25,881 nucleotides of DNA from UBA2336 sp964597075 (GTDB lineage: Bacteria; Bacteroidota; Bacteroidia; Cytophagales; Cyclobacteriaceae). The position numbers and the translations under genes are program-made. The stretch lies in contig CAZQXC010000021.1 in NCBI GenBank assembly GCA_964597075.1, forward strand, positions 1-25,881, read 5' to 3'. The notes beneath the pieces are model-generated. The model had not been told where the DNA came from. It did no database searches and saw nothing but the letters and a program-made list of their open reading frames with translations. Positions 7,086 to 14,819 of the stretch are shown one piece after another. Within the stretch, counting starts at the first letter, position 1. Each line of letters begins with the position of its first letter.

Positions 7086-7723
7086 AAACTGCTTTAGTAG
7101 CCGGTTCTACCGGATTGATAGGAAAACAATTGCTTCAACTATTGCTGGATGATCCTGCGTATGCAGAAGTTAAAGCGCTAAGCCGAAAGCCGATGGATAT
7201 TGTTCACCCGAAGCTTAGAATTATCATTCTTGATTTAGACAAGTTAAATGAGCATTTCGATCAGCTTAAAGCTGATGATGTGTTTTGTTGTTTAGGTACA
7301 ACCATAAAGCAAGCTGGCAGTAAAGAGGCCTTTCGAAAAGTAGATTACGATTATCCATTGGAGCTGGCTAAACTCTCTAAAAATCAGGGCGCTACACAAT
7401 ACCTGATTATCACCGCACTGGGCTCCAATAAAATGTCGGGTATTTTTTACAACCAGGTGAAAGGACAAGTTGAAGAAGCAATTGATCAGGTAGGCTTTCA
7501 GTCGTACCATATTTTCAGGCCATCTTTATTGCTGGGCGAGCGTTCAGAGAAACGTGCAGGAGAAGGAGCGGCAACAGCGGTATATAAGGTTTTAAGTTTT
7601 TTAATTCCACCGAAATACAAAGCCATTGATTCGGCCAAAGTGGCCAGGGCGATGCTTCACATGGCCCAGCAAAATTCCAAGGGCAAGTACATTCACGAAT
7701 CAAAAGAGCTTCAGCAGTTTTGA
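7082..7723 (+). CDS. NAD(P)-binding Rossmann protein, TIP30/HTATIP2-like
   Basis: This 213-residue atypical short-chain dehydrogenase has the dinucleotide-binding motif GSTGLIG at 8-14, an arginine after the second strand (LSRKP, 33-37) that would suit NADP, a CCLGTT segment (69-74) and a YxxxK pair (Y123, K127) in the catalytic position. The layout resembles HTATIP2/TIP30 and related nucleoside-diphosphate-sugar epimerase-like proteins. The substrate cannot be inferred. It is the last gene of an overlapping three-gene set, and its stop is one base from the stop of the convergent dnaE-type gene, with no intrinsic terminator between them. Confidence 0.85.
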   Translation: MKTALVAGSTGLIGKQLLQLLLDDPAYAEVKALSRKPMDIVHPKLRIIILDLDKLNEHFDQLKADDVFCCLGTTIKQAGSKEAFRKVDYDYPLELAKLSKNQGATQYLIITALGSNKMSGIFYNQVKGQVEEAIDQVGFQSYHIFRPSLLLGERSEKRAGEGAATAVYKVLSFLIPPKYKAIDSAKVARAMLHMAQQNSKGKYIHESKELQQF

Positions 7724-7724
7724 G

Positions 7725-10700
7725 TTAACCCCCGAAGAAGGGCTCCTGCCCGCGTATAATGGTTGATGCAGTTTGCTGATCTGAATTTTTCGGCTGCGTA
7801 TGATGCAGCGGTTCATACGGCAATTCTTTTTTGTTGATCAGTGGAATTTTTTCCATGGAGCTCACTTCAATTGTAGCAATTCCAAAATCCGCCACCACTT
7901 TACCCTTAATAAAGTAAAACCCTCTTCCACGGAAGGGAAATCTTTTGGCGATATCTGGAAAATGAACGGTATCGAAAACTTCACCCTGCTGATCGTAGAA
8001 CGTGCCGAAGTGCATAAGCTCACCTTTTATGGTGCCGGTATTTTTTGTAGTTACTGCGTATCCCAGTATGTTCACTACTCTGCCTAACGTATTGAGTAAC
8101 TCACATGCTTTTGTATCGCCAAAGTCGGAGGTGGCCACCAATTTAAATGGATCGCACAGCGGAAAACCGAGAAGTTCAATCTCATCAAAGGCATCTTCTA
8201 GTTCGTTTCGTTGTAATACAGGCAATGGATATTCACTGGGCTCAGTATCAAATAATTCCGAGGTGTTTCTGTTTTTGGTTTTTGTATGATTGCCATACAG
8301 CATGGCTTCCCACAATAATTTTTGTTTTGATTTCCCGGTAAACCGGAACGCTCCCATGCGAATGAGCATGCGTACTTGTTCCAACCCAATGGGTATTCTG
8401 CGCATGAAATCATTCAGACTTTGGTAATTACCGTTGCGACTTCGTTCAAGGGAAATTTGTTGTGCCACTTTTGTCTCCAGACTTTTCAGGTGAATAAAAC
8501 CGATGTAGATTTCTTTTCCGTAAATGGTAGTCAGGTGTTCACTTTTATTGACGCAGGGTGCCTTAATGATGGCACCATTCATGCGGGCTTCATGAAAATA
8601 GAATTCTGTTTTATAGAATCCTCCAAAATTGTTGATCACGCTCACCATAAACTCCAGCGGATAATGAGCTTTCAGGTATAAGCTTTGGTAACTCTCTACC
8701 GCATAACTGGCGGAGTGACCTTTCGCAAACGAATAGCCTGAGAAACTTTCGATTTCATACCACACCCGTTCAATAATGTGTTCGGGATAATTGCGCGCTC
8801 GACAATTCTCAAAGAATTTATTCTGCACGCGACTGAATTCTTCTCTGGACCGGTATTTACCCGACATGCCCCTGCGCAACACATCGGCTTCGGTTAACGT
8901 TAAACCGGCAAATCGATGGGCTACCTTAATCACATCTTCCTGGTACACCATTACCCCATAGGTTTCTTTCATCAGTTCATCCATTAAGGGATGGATGACT
9001 TCATATGTTCCACCATTGCGCACGGCATGGAAACGTTCAATGTAGGCGCGCATCATTCCCGATCGGGCTACACCTGGCCGGATGATGGAACTGGCGGCTA
9101 CCAGTGTGAGGTAATCATCGCAACGAAGTTTGCCCAACAGCATGCGCATGGCCGGGGATTCCACATAAAAGCAACCCATGGCTTTGCTGTGGCGCATCAG
9201 GTCTTTGATTTTCTCATCTTTTTTGAAATCATCAATGCGGTGAATGTTAACATCAATGCCTTGATTTCCTTTTACATGCTTTACCGTTTCTTTCAGGTGC
9301 CCCAAACCCCGCTGACTGAGAATATCAAATTTGTAAATGCCTATATCTTCGGCATTGTGCATTTCGAAATGCGAAACCGGGTAGCCTTTGGGAGGGAGCT
9401 CCAGGGTCGTGTAGGCGTAAATGGGTTTTTCCGTGATCAATACTCCACCAGCATGGATGGAGATATTGGCAGGCAGGTCTTTCATCTTATCCGCATAACG
9501 AAAAATCAATTCGGTAATGTGATCGCGGTTTTTATGTTTATGCGGCTCTTCAACGATCGCATCAATTTCAACTTTCGGTAAACCGAATATTTTACCGAGT
9601 TCACGAAGCACCGATCGCTTTTGGTAGGTAACGTGTGTGCCGAGCAAACACACATGATCCTGGCCGTGTGTCCGGAAAAGATAATCGTATACCTCATCGC
9701 GGTTGTCCCACGAAAAATCCAGGTCAAAATCGGGAGGGGAGGAACGCTCCGTGTTCAGGAATCGCTCGAAATATAAATCGAGTTCAATGGGATCGACATT
9801 GGTAATGTCAAGGCAATAGGCCACCACGCTGTTGGCACCACTACCACGACCTACGTATTCAAACCCGCGTTCTTTGGCAAAACGGATGAGGTCGTACGCG
9901 ATTAGGTAGTAAGCGCCAAAGTTCTTTTGGTTAATAATATTCAGTTCCCGTTCAAAGCGTTCGCGCAAATCGGGATTGCTCACATCATACCGGCTTTGAA
10001 ATCCATCCCACGCCTGAGTGACTAAAAAATCCCAGTCGGCCTGCTTTGAACCCAATACTGTTTTTTTGTTTTTATCTTCTTTCAGATTGAAATGTATGGA
10101 GCATTGTTCGATCAGTTTTTTGGTATTTCGAATGAGTTCAGGGTATGCAACAAAAAACTTTTCCAGCTCTTCTTCCTTCATCATCACTTCCTCCGGGTGG
10201 GCCTGTTCGTGTGTGGGAAGCTTACTTAGCAATGTGTTGTTATCAATGGCGCGTAGCAGGCGGTGTGTGTTGAAGTCGGTTTTAGATGCGAAGGTTACCG
10301 GATGCAGGATGACAAACTTTTCAGGAAACTCCTTGCGGGCCGCGTATAAAGAAAATTGATTAAGCTGGTGTTTGCGTACCCCAATAAACTCATTTTCACG
10401 AAGTAATTCGGGTTCTGTTTTTCCAAACGGGTAGATAACAAACGTATCTTCCATTTCCGGTGCACGTTCCGGTAGCTTTCTGTTCTCTCGGTTGTGATGG
10501 GAGAGGAACCGATTGATTTTTTCGAAACCGTTGTTGTTTATTGCAATAATAATATACAACAGCTCATGCGCTTGCCGGAACTCTATGCCTACGGCAATTT
10601 CCAGGTCATAAACGTTATCACTAGCCAATGGTGAGCCGGGTCTTCGCTCGGCACATAGGCGCAACATCTCGATGTATGATGCGGTATTATTGATTTCTGT

Positions 10701-10805
10701 GAGAATAAGTTTGTGCACACCGCACCTGCGTGCTTCCTCAAAAAGCCTGTCTACCGGCAGGGTGCCGTATTTGAAACTGTAGGCGGTATGGCAGTTGAGG
10801 AACAT
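7725..10805 (-). CDS. dnaE2: Short DnaE-type DNA polymerase III alpha subunit (DnaE2/ImuC-like)
   Basis: This 1026-residue C-family polymerase is about 130 residues shorter than E. coli DnaE, as expected for error-prone DnaE2/ImuC enzymes. The catalytic aspartates are present: D361 and D363 in PPDFDLDF, and D493 in YKFDIL. The palm/thumb motif YVGRGSGANSVVAY (318-330) and the GYSFAKGHSASYAVESYQ finger region are intact. The N-terminal PHP domain is degraded: the usual HxH reads NCH (4-6) and the following metal-binding segment reads LTEINNT. An OB-like region occurs near the C-terminus, but the tau-binding tail is missing and I see no clear beta-clamp peptide, so it may depend on DinB for clamp contact. 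It lies 54 bases downstream of the 2H-like gene, in an apparent operon with dinB under the divergent repressor. A role in translesion synthesis is inferred from family and context. Confidence 0.88.
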   Translation of the reverse strand: MFLNCHTAYSFKYGTLPVDRLFEEARRCGVHKLILTEINNTASYIEMLRLCAERRPGSPLASDNVYDLEIAVGIEFRQAHELLYIIIAINNNGFEKINRFLSHHNRENRKLPERAPEMEDTFVIYPFGKTEPELLRENEFIGVRKHQLNQFSLYAARKEFPEKFVILHPVTFASKTDFNTHRLLRAIDNNTLLSKLPTHEQAHPEEVMMKEEELEKFFVAYPELIRNTKKLIEQCSIHFNLKEDKNKKTVLGSKQADWDFLVTQAWDGFQSRYDVSNPDLRERFERELNIINQKNFGAYYLIAYDLIRFAKERGFEYVGRGSGANSVVAYCLDITNVDPIELDLYFERFLNTERSSPPDFDLDFSWDNRDEVYDYLFRTHGQDHVCLLGTHVTYQKRSVLRELGKIFGLPKVEIDAIVEEPHKHKNRDHITELIFRYADKMKDLPANISIHAGGVLITEKPIYAYTTLELPPKGYPVSHFEMHNAEDIGIYKFDILSQRGLGHLKETVKHVKGNQGIDVNIHRIDDFKKDEKIKDLMRHSKAMGCFYVESPAMRMLLGKLRCDDYLTLVAASSIIRPGVARSGMMRAYIERFHAVRNGGTYEVIHPLMDELMKETYGVMVYQEDVIKVAHRFAGLTLTEADVLRRGMSGKYRSREEFSRVQNKFFENCRARNYPEHIIERVWYEIESFSGYSFAKGHSASYAVESYQSLYLKAHYPLEFMVSVINNFGGFYKTEFYFHEARMNGAIIKAPCVNKSEHLTTIYGKEIYIGFIHLKSLETKVAQQISLERSRNGNYQSLNDFMRRIPIGLEQVRMLIRMGAFRFTGKSKQKLLWEAMLYGNHTKTKNRNTSELFDTEPSEYPLPVLQRNELEDAFDEIELLGFPLCDPFKLVATSDFGDTKACELLNTLGRVVNILGYAVTTKNTGTIKGELMHFGTFYDQQGEVFDTVHFPDIAKRFPFRGRGFYFIKGKVVADFGIATIEVSSMEKIPLINKKELPYEPLHHTQPKNSDQQTASTIIRGQEPFFGG

Positions 10806-10859
10806 AATAAACAGGTTGCCGGTTGCCAGTCATCGGTTTTATTAAGTATGGCTATGCAG

Positions 10860-11468
10860 CTATTTTCCAAAACAGATATCCTTATAATGCATCCACTTCC
10901 TGCCGCTACGGGTCAGAACGGTAATACGATCACACAAAAAATGTTGGTTGCTGTAGTTCAGTTCTTTCAGGTACGGCCAGCACTTTAGAAAATCTTCTGA
11001 AGAAAGATTTTTCGCGAGGGTAATGCTTGGCGTGAAATCACGGTCTTCCTTTACCAGGTTTTCAAAAATCTCGCGGATCGGGTACTTGTTCACAATATCC
11101 ATGTAAATGGTACGCTTCGAACCGTTGTGGAATACGTTGAAATCTTTCAGAAACACATTGAAGGCTTCGAATGAGACAGCCTTTTCTTCTACGAATTCAA
11201 TCATGTCTTCTGTATGCTCACCTGTATATTTGAATAACGAGATGTGGGCTTTTGAAAACCGGTCTTCAAAGTCATGCCCGATCAGGTAATGCACATCATC
11301 TTTTAGCACGGCCACATCGCTGGCAATGTGCCGGGGCGGGGCAATCATAAAAAACAATTCCTGTACCGTGTTCTGGGTTTTAATCGCTGCTACTCTCATG
11401 GTTCGTTGTGTTTTCATGCTACGAACATAATTCCGATCTTTGACAATTTGTGTCATTATGATTTTCAT
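10860..11468 (-). CDS. 2H phosphoesterase/LigT-like protein in the mutagenesis operon
   Basis: This 202-residue protein has the pattern of the 2H phosphoesterase (2'-5' RNA ligase-like) superfamily, whose members use two HxT/S motifs to act on cyclic or linear 2',3'/2',5' phosphodiesters. The first motif is AHISLF (H75, S77). The second is in the right place and context (FTPSITLAK, 146-153), but the catalytic histidine is serine S148, encoded AGC, so at least two base changes separate it from a histidine codon. The enzyme is therefore probably inactive in the classical sense or uses another mechanism, and a binding role is possible. The ATG overlaps the dinB stop (ATGA at 11465-11468), supporting this start over the internal methionines at 5, 18 and 24. 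It occupies the position that ImuA or ImuB has in other mutagenesis cassettes. The family call is by motif only. Confidence 0.68.
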   Translation of the reverse strand: MKIIMTQIVKDRNYVRSMKTQRTMRVAAIKTQNTVQELFFMIAPPRHIASDVAVLKDDVHYLIGHDFEDRFSKAHISLFKYTGEHTEDMIEFVEEKAVSFEAFNVFLKDFNVFHNGSKRTIYMDIVNKYPIREIFENLVKEDRDFTPSITLAKNLSSEDFLKCWPYLKELNYSNQHFLCDRITVLTRSGRKWMHYKDICFGK

Positions 11469-12658
11469 CTCAAATTTCCTTTAAACATGTTCATCTCCAT
11501 TCGTACCCTGCGGCTTACGCCAATGGTAGTGGCCCGTACCAGTTTCTCTGATCCGTGCTTGTGTTTTATTTTATCAATCGCCTCATACAACCGGACGCCT
11601 TCGGTTGTATCATCAAACAAGCTGATTTGGTGATTGCCGTGTACCAAGCCGCTTAGGCGCACGCCCACCAGGCGTATCAGCATTCTGCGGTTGTAAAGTT
11701 TATCAAAGAGTTGCGTTACGGTATGTAGTAGCACATGGTCGGACGAAGTGTAGGGAATTTGAATTTGTTTGGTCTCCGTATCAAAATTGGCATAGCGGAT
11801 TTTCACGGTAATGCACGAAGTAAGTTTCTTCTGTTCGCGTAACTGAAACGCCACCTTCTCCACCATGGCAATTAAAATCGATTTTAGTTTCTTTACATCA
11901 ATCGTATCGTTCTCAAAGGTGCATTCTGTTGAAATCGACTTCTGTTCGCTGTACGGTACCACAGGCGAGTCGTCAATACCGTGGGCTTTATTCCATAGCG
12001 AAATGCCATTCTTACCAAACGCACTCACCAGAAACTTCAGCGGCATTTCGCGCAGCGTGGCTACGGTGCGCACGCCCATATCATATAAGAAAGCCGATGT
12101 CTGCTTCCCGATCATCGGGATTTTTTCTACTGCCAGCGGAGATAAAAATTCTTTCTCCTCACCGGCCGGAATTTGTTTCTCGGCATCCGGCTTAAACTCA
12201 TTGGTGGTTACTTTCGACACCAGCTTGTTCACCGACATACCCAAGGAAATCGGAAGCCCACTGTTGTCTATAATCTTCTTGCGCAGCTCTTTAGCCCATT
12301 TAAATGCGCCAAAAAACTTATCCATGCCGCTGGCATCAATGTAGAATTCATCAATAGAGGATTTTTCAAACATGGGCACTGAGTCGGCAATGATTTCGGT
12401 AACCAGGTGCGAGTTTTTACTGTACGCCTCCATGTCGCCCGAAATCACCAGCGCATCGGGGCACAGCTGCATGGCCAGGTACATGGGCATGGCCGAGTGC
12501 ACCCCAAACCTGCGCGCCTCGTAACTGCAGGCTGCCACTACGCCCCTGCGGCTCTGGCCACCAATAATTAAAGGTTTTCCTTTTAGCTCCTTGTGCTTTT
12601 TGCACTCCACGGCCACAAAAAAGGCATCTAAATCGAGGTGTATAATGTTTCTATCCAC
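11465..12658 (-). CDS. dinB: Y-family translesion DNA polymerase IV
   Basis: This 397-residue DinB-type polymerase copies past damaged template bases. The catalytic carboxylates are D9 (HLDLDAFF) and D103/E104 (SSIDEF), with the steric-gate aromatic at F14. The fingers motif YEARRFGVHSAMPM (46-59), HhH thumb region (about 177-215) and little-finger domain (about 240-350) are all present. A beta-clamp peptide QISLF occurs at 344-348, about 50 residues before the end, as in ImuB/UmuC-like arrangements rather than at the extreme C-terminus. It starts with GTG; no upstream in-frame ATG fits. It heads the dinB / 2H-like / dnaE set and is divergent from the XRE-S24 repressor across 152 bases that carry two matching dyads. 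Confidence 0.94.
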   Translation of the reverse strand: MDRNIIHLDLDAFFVAVECKKHKELKGKPLIIGGQSRRGVVAACSYEARRFGVHSAMPMYLAMQLCPDALVISGDMEAYSKNSHLVTEIIADSVPMFEKSSIDEFYIDASGMDKFFGAFKWAKELRKKIIDNSGLPISLGMSVNKLVSKVTTNEFKPDAEKQIPAGEEKEFLSPLAVEKIPMIGKQTSAFLYDMGVRTVATLREMPLKFLVSAFGKNGISLWNKAHGIDDSPVVPYSEQKSISTECTFENDTIDVKKLKSILIAMVEKVAFQLREQKKLTSCITVKIRYANFDTETKQIQIPYTSSDHVLLHTVTQLFDKLYNRRMLIRLVGVRLSGLVHGNHQISLFDDTTEGVRLYEAIDKIKHKHGSEKLVRATTIGVSRRVRMEMNMFKGNLR

Positions 12659-12670
12659 AGTGCGATATTA

Positions 12671-12685
12671 ACTAAAAATATTAGT
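12671..12685. promoter_or_regulatory. Operator-like dyad 1, dinB side (ACTAA-N5-TTAGT)
   Basis: Perfect five-base arms ACTAA and TTAGT flank AAATA. The site is 13-27 bases from the dinB GTG. It overlaps a minus-strand element at 12673-12680 that matches the Bacteroidota -7 consensus TAnnTTTG at all but the last base, so repressor bound here would block dinB transcription. The repressor assignment is inferred from the neighbouring XRE-S24 gene. Confidence 0.6.
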
Positions 12686-12703
12686 ATAAAGTTTTACTAT
12701 TAA

Positions 12704-12718
12704 ACTAAATATTTTAGT
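12704..12718. promoter_or_regulatory. Operator-like dyad 2, repressor side (ACTAA-N5-TTAGT)
   Basis: This is the same arms and spacing as dyad 1, with spacer ATATT; the symmetry extends to AAACTAAA-TAT-TTTAGTTT at 12702-12719. The two dyad centres are 33 bases apart, close to three helical turns, which suits cooperative binding on one face. A further imperfect dyad (TAGTA...TACTA, 12682-12699) lies between them. A nearby ACTAAATATTAA at 4744-4755 shares only one arm. Confidence 0.6.
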
Positions 12719-12722
12719 TTTG
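12715..12722 (+). promoter_or_regulatory. Candidate -7 element for the XRE-S24 repressor gene
   Basis: TAGTTTTG is an exact match to the Bacteroidota sigma-ABfr -7 consensus TAnnTTTG. It overlaps the right arm of dyad 2, which would give autorepression, and leaves an untranslated leader of about 80 bases. No clean TTG -33 element is seen at the expected distance. Confidence 0.45.
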
Positions 12723-12810
12723 TGATGTGCTTGCCATAGCGCGCTGGAATTGTGGGTAATCCTGGTTATGCGGGACTACCTTCACATTCCTTTTATACAC
12801 AGCTAAGACC

Positions 12811-13584
12811 ATGATCGTCAATCAGAATCTCAAACATCTCCGCACCAAACACGGACTCACCCAAAAGCAATTTGCGGAAAAGCTGGGCTTGAAGCAGGCT
12901 GTTATCGGTGCGTACGAAGAAGAACGCGCAACACCGCCACTCGCTGTACTGTTGGATGTATCCGGTATATATAAAGTGAGTATGGATGTGCTCACCCGTA
13001 AAGACTTAAGTAAACTTCCTGAAAAGGATTGGAAAGCCTCCTCGTCTTCAAAAGAAGTACTGGCCATTACCGTTGACTCTTCCGGGAAGGAGAACGTAGA
13101 ACTTGTTTCACAAAAGGCATCGGCTGGTTACCTGGCTGGTTACCAGGATCCGGAGTTCATAGCCGAGCTGCCGAAAATCAACCTCCCGGTTCTGCCCAAA
13201 AACAAAACGTATCGAGCCTTCGAAATTCAGGGCGACTCCATGCTGCCCATCCAGCCGGGCTCCGTTTTGTTTGGTGAGTATGTGGAAAGTCTGGACGCTG
13301 TTAAAAATGGAAAGCCTTACGTGCTGGTCACGCAACAAGCAGGTATTGTCTTTAAACGTGTGTTCCGGTTTGACGATGACGACAATAAACTCCTGCTTGT
13401 TTCAGATAACCGACAGTATGAGCCCTACGCTATCGCAGCTGCAGATGTGTTTGAAATCTGGAGTGTTCGGGGCTACTACTCTTCTAAGCTTCCTGAAGGA
13501 GATAGCACAGCCTCACCCTTAACCGAACAGCTGGCCTTACAGGTACTCCGACTTCAGCAGCAATTAAAGAGTGGAGGAAAATGA
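12811..13584 (+). CDS. XRE-HTH / S24 self-cleaving repressor (LexA/CI-like)
   Basis: This 257-residue regulator has an XRE helix-turn-helix (about 6-62: LKHLRTKHGLTQKQFAEKLG) and a C-terminal S24 peptidase domain. The serine is S143 in GDSM and the general-base lysine is K182 in VFKR, with the usual roughly 39-residue spacing. A plausible A-G self-cleavage site is A105-G106 in KASAGYLAG, placed between the domains as in CI, UmuD and LexA. After RecA activation such proteins cut themselves and release their promoters. The HTH is XRE rather than the winged helix of LexA, so this is a CI-like SOS repressor. The divergent dinB operon and two matching dyads suggest it controls both directions. The C-terminal tail (about 233-257) is a glutamine/leucine-rich helix that may help oligomerise. 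Confidence 0.9.
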   Translation: MIVNQNLKHLRTKHGLTQKQFAEKLGLKQAVIGAYEEERATPPLAVLLDVSGIYKVSMDVLTRKDLSKLPEKDWKASSSSKEVLAITVDSSGKENVELVSQKASAGYLAGYQDPEFIAELPKINLPVLPKNKTYRAFEIQGDSMLPIQPGSVLFGEYVESLDAVKNGKPYVLVTQQAGIVFKRVFRFDDDDNKLLLVSDNRQYEPYAIAAADVFEIWSVRGYYSSKLPEGDSTASPLTEQLALQVLRLQQQLKSGGK

Positions 13585-13589
13585 TAATT

Positions 13590-13631
13590 CTTCGTGTACT
13601 TTGTGCTGATCTTTGTGATCTCTGTGGTTAA
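13590..13631 (+). repeat. Degenerate CTTTGTG-type tandem repeat
   Basis: Just after the repressor stop, four imperfect units follow one another: CTTCGTGTA, CTTTGTGCTGAT, CTTTGTGAT and CTCTGTGGTTAA. No dyad or T-tract is present. It may be a dispersed intergenic repeat; its function is unknown. Confidence 0.45.
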
Positions 13632-13690
13632 GAAGTTTCTGTAGAAGCCCACAAAGAATTTCTGTATTTTAAAGTTTTCATTTTAAGCTG

Positions 13691-14143
13691 ATGATTGCCG
13701 TTATCCAACGTGTTTCTTCCTGCTCGGTTGAAATTAAGAAGTCTGTTAAGTCGTCCATTCAAAAAGGGTTACTGGTGTTGTTAGGTATTGAAGATGCTGA
13801 TACCGATGAAGACATCGACTGGCTGGCCAACAAAATTGTAAACCTGCGCATTTTTAACGATGCCGATGGTGTGATGAACGTAAGTGTGAAAGATGATGGT
13901 GGCGATATTTTGGTCGTGAGCCAGTTTACGCTGCATGCCAGTACAAAAAAGGGTAACCGGCCTTCGTATATAAAGGCATCCAAGCCCGACTTTGCCATCC
14001 CCATGTATGAAAAATTTGTTTATCTAATCAATCAAGTGCTTGATAAACCTGTTCACACCGGAGCATTTGGAGCAGACATGAAAGTTGCATTGGTTAATGA
14101 TGGCCCGGTTACTATAATTATCGACACAAAAAATAAAGTATGA
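13691..14143 (+). CDS. dtd: D-aminoacyl-tRNA deacylase
   Basis: This 150-residue protein matches DTD in length and motifs. DTD hydrolyses D-amino acids mischarged on tRNAs (D-Tyr-tRNA and others, and Gly-tRNA(Ala)), protecting translation. The two active-site motifs are SQFTLHA (77-83) and NDGPVT (136-141), the latter holding the Gly-cisPro pair G138-P139 that enforces chirality from the neighbouring subunit. The GAFGADM segment (124-130) is also typical. The stop overlaps the ATG of the VanX-like gene (ATGA at 14140-14143), so the two D-amino-acid enzymes are translationally coupled. Confidence 0.97.
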   Translation: MIAVIQRVSSCSVEIKKSVKSSIQKGLLVLLGIEDADTDEDIDWLANKIVNLRIFNDADGVMNVSVKDDGGDILVVSQFTLHASTKKGNRPSYIKASKPDFAIPMYEKFVYLINQVLDKPVHTGAFGADMKVALVNDGPVTIIIDTKNKV

Positions 14144-14808
14144 AGTACGCTCTGTTCTTTTTCGTTTCTTTTCCTATTCTGTTGCAAGCACAATATAAAT
14201 ACGGGCTCACACCGGTAACGCTCCAACAATACCAGCAGCTAGTGAAAAATGATCCTGAAAAGGAACTCGTTAACGTAGCAACAGTTATTTCAGGAATTGT
14301 GCTGGATATTCGATATGCTACAGCCAACAATTTTACAGGAGAGATAATCTACAACCTTTCAAGAGCATATGCACGTAAGCCTGTTGCTGAAGCCTTAAAG
14401 AAAGCACAGGAAGAATTTTCGAAACATGGTGTAGGTATAAAAATTTTCGATGCATACCGCCCGTATTCAGCAACGGTAAAATTTTATGAAGTGTATCGCG
14501 ATACTACCTATGTGGCCTCACCCTATAAAGGTTCACGACATAACCGCGGTTGTGCTATCGACATGACGTTAATTGATTTGAAAACCGGTGAAGAACTAAA
14601 AATGCCAACCGAATATGATTCTTTTAAGAAAGAAGCCTGGCCCACTACCCCGGTGAAAGATCCGATGATCAAAAAAAACCGTGATTTGATTATTTCCGTC
14701 ATGCACGAGCATGGCTTTAAAGTCAACGCTTCTGAATGGTGGCATTTCGATTTTAACGGATGGCAGAAATTTGAGGTACTGGATATTGATTTCGAAGAAC
14801 TTGAATAG
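14140..14808 (+). CDS. Exported D-Ala-D-Ala dipeptidase (VanX/DdpX family)
   Basis: This 222-residue M15D zinc peptidase has an N-terminal signal peptide (about 1-18, hydrophobic core ALFFFVSFPILL, ending QAQ). VanX-type enzymes cut free D-Ala-D-Ala. The zinc ligands are H134 and D141 in SRHNRGCAID and H202 in EWWHFDF, the catalytic base is E199, and the transition-state arginine is R107 in DAYRPYS. With export it would act in the periplasm on D-Ala-D-Ala released from cell-wall turnover, rather than giving vancomycin resistance; no vanH or vanA genes are nearby. The coupled start inside the dtd stop supports the ATG at 14140. Confidence 0.92.
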   Translation: MKYALFFFVSFPILLQAQYKYGLTPVTLQQYQQLVKNDPEKELVNVATVISGIVLDIRYATANNFTGEIIYNLSRAYARKPVAEALKKAQEEFSKHGVGIKIFDAYRPYSATVKFYEVYRDTTYVASPYKGSRHNRGCAIDMTLIDLKTGEELKMPTEYDSFKKEAWPTTPVKDPMIKKNRDLIISVMHEHGFKVNASEWWHFDFNGWQKFEVLDIDFEELE

Positions 14809-14819
14809 ACCTAAGATTT

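Noticed and set aside
8991..9581. 196-codon open frame antisense to the dnaE-type gene
   Set aside because: It is antisense to well-conserved polymerase sequence and has no family resemblance; codon structure of the polymerase explains it.
11865..12344. 159-codon open frame antisense to dinB
   Set aside because: Shadow of the conserved dinB frame with no motif or start support.
14140..14808. VanX-like gene as a vancomycin-resistance determinant
   Set aside because: No vanH, vanA or vanRS nearby and the protein is exported; a role in cell-wall turnover is more likely.
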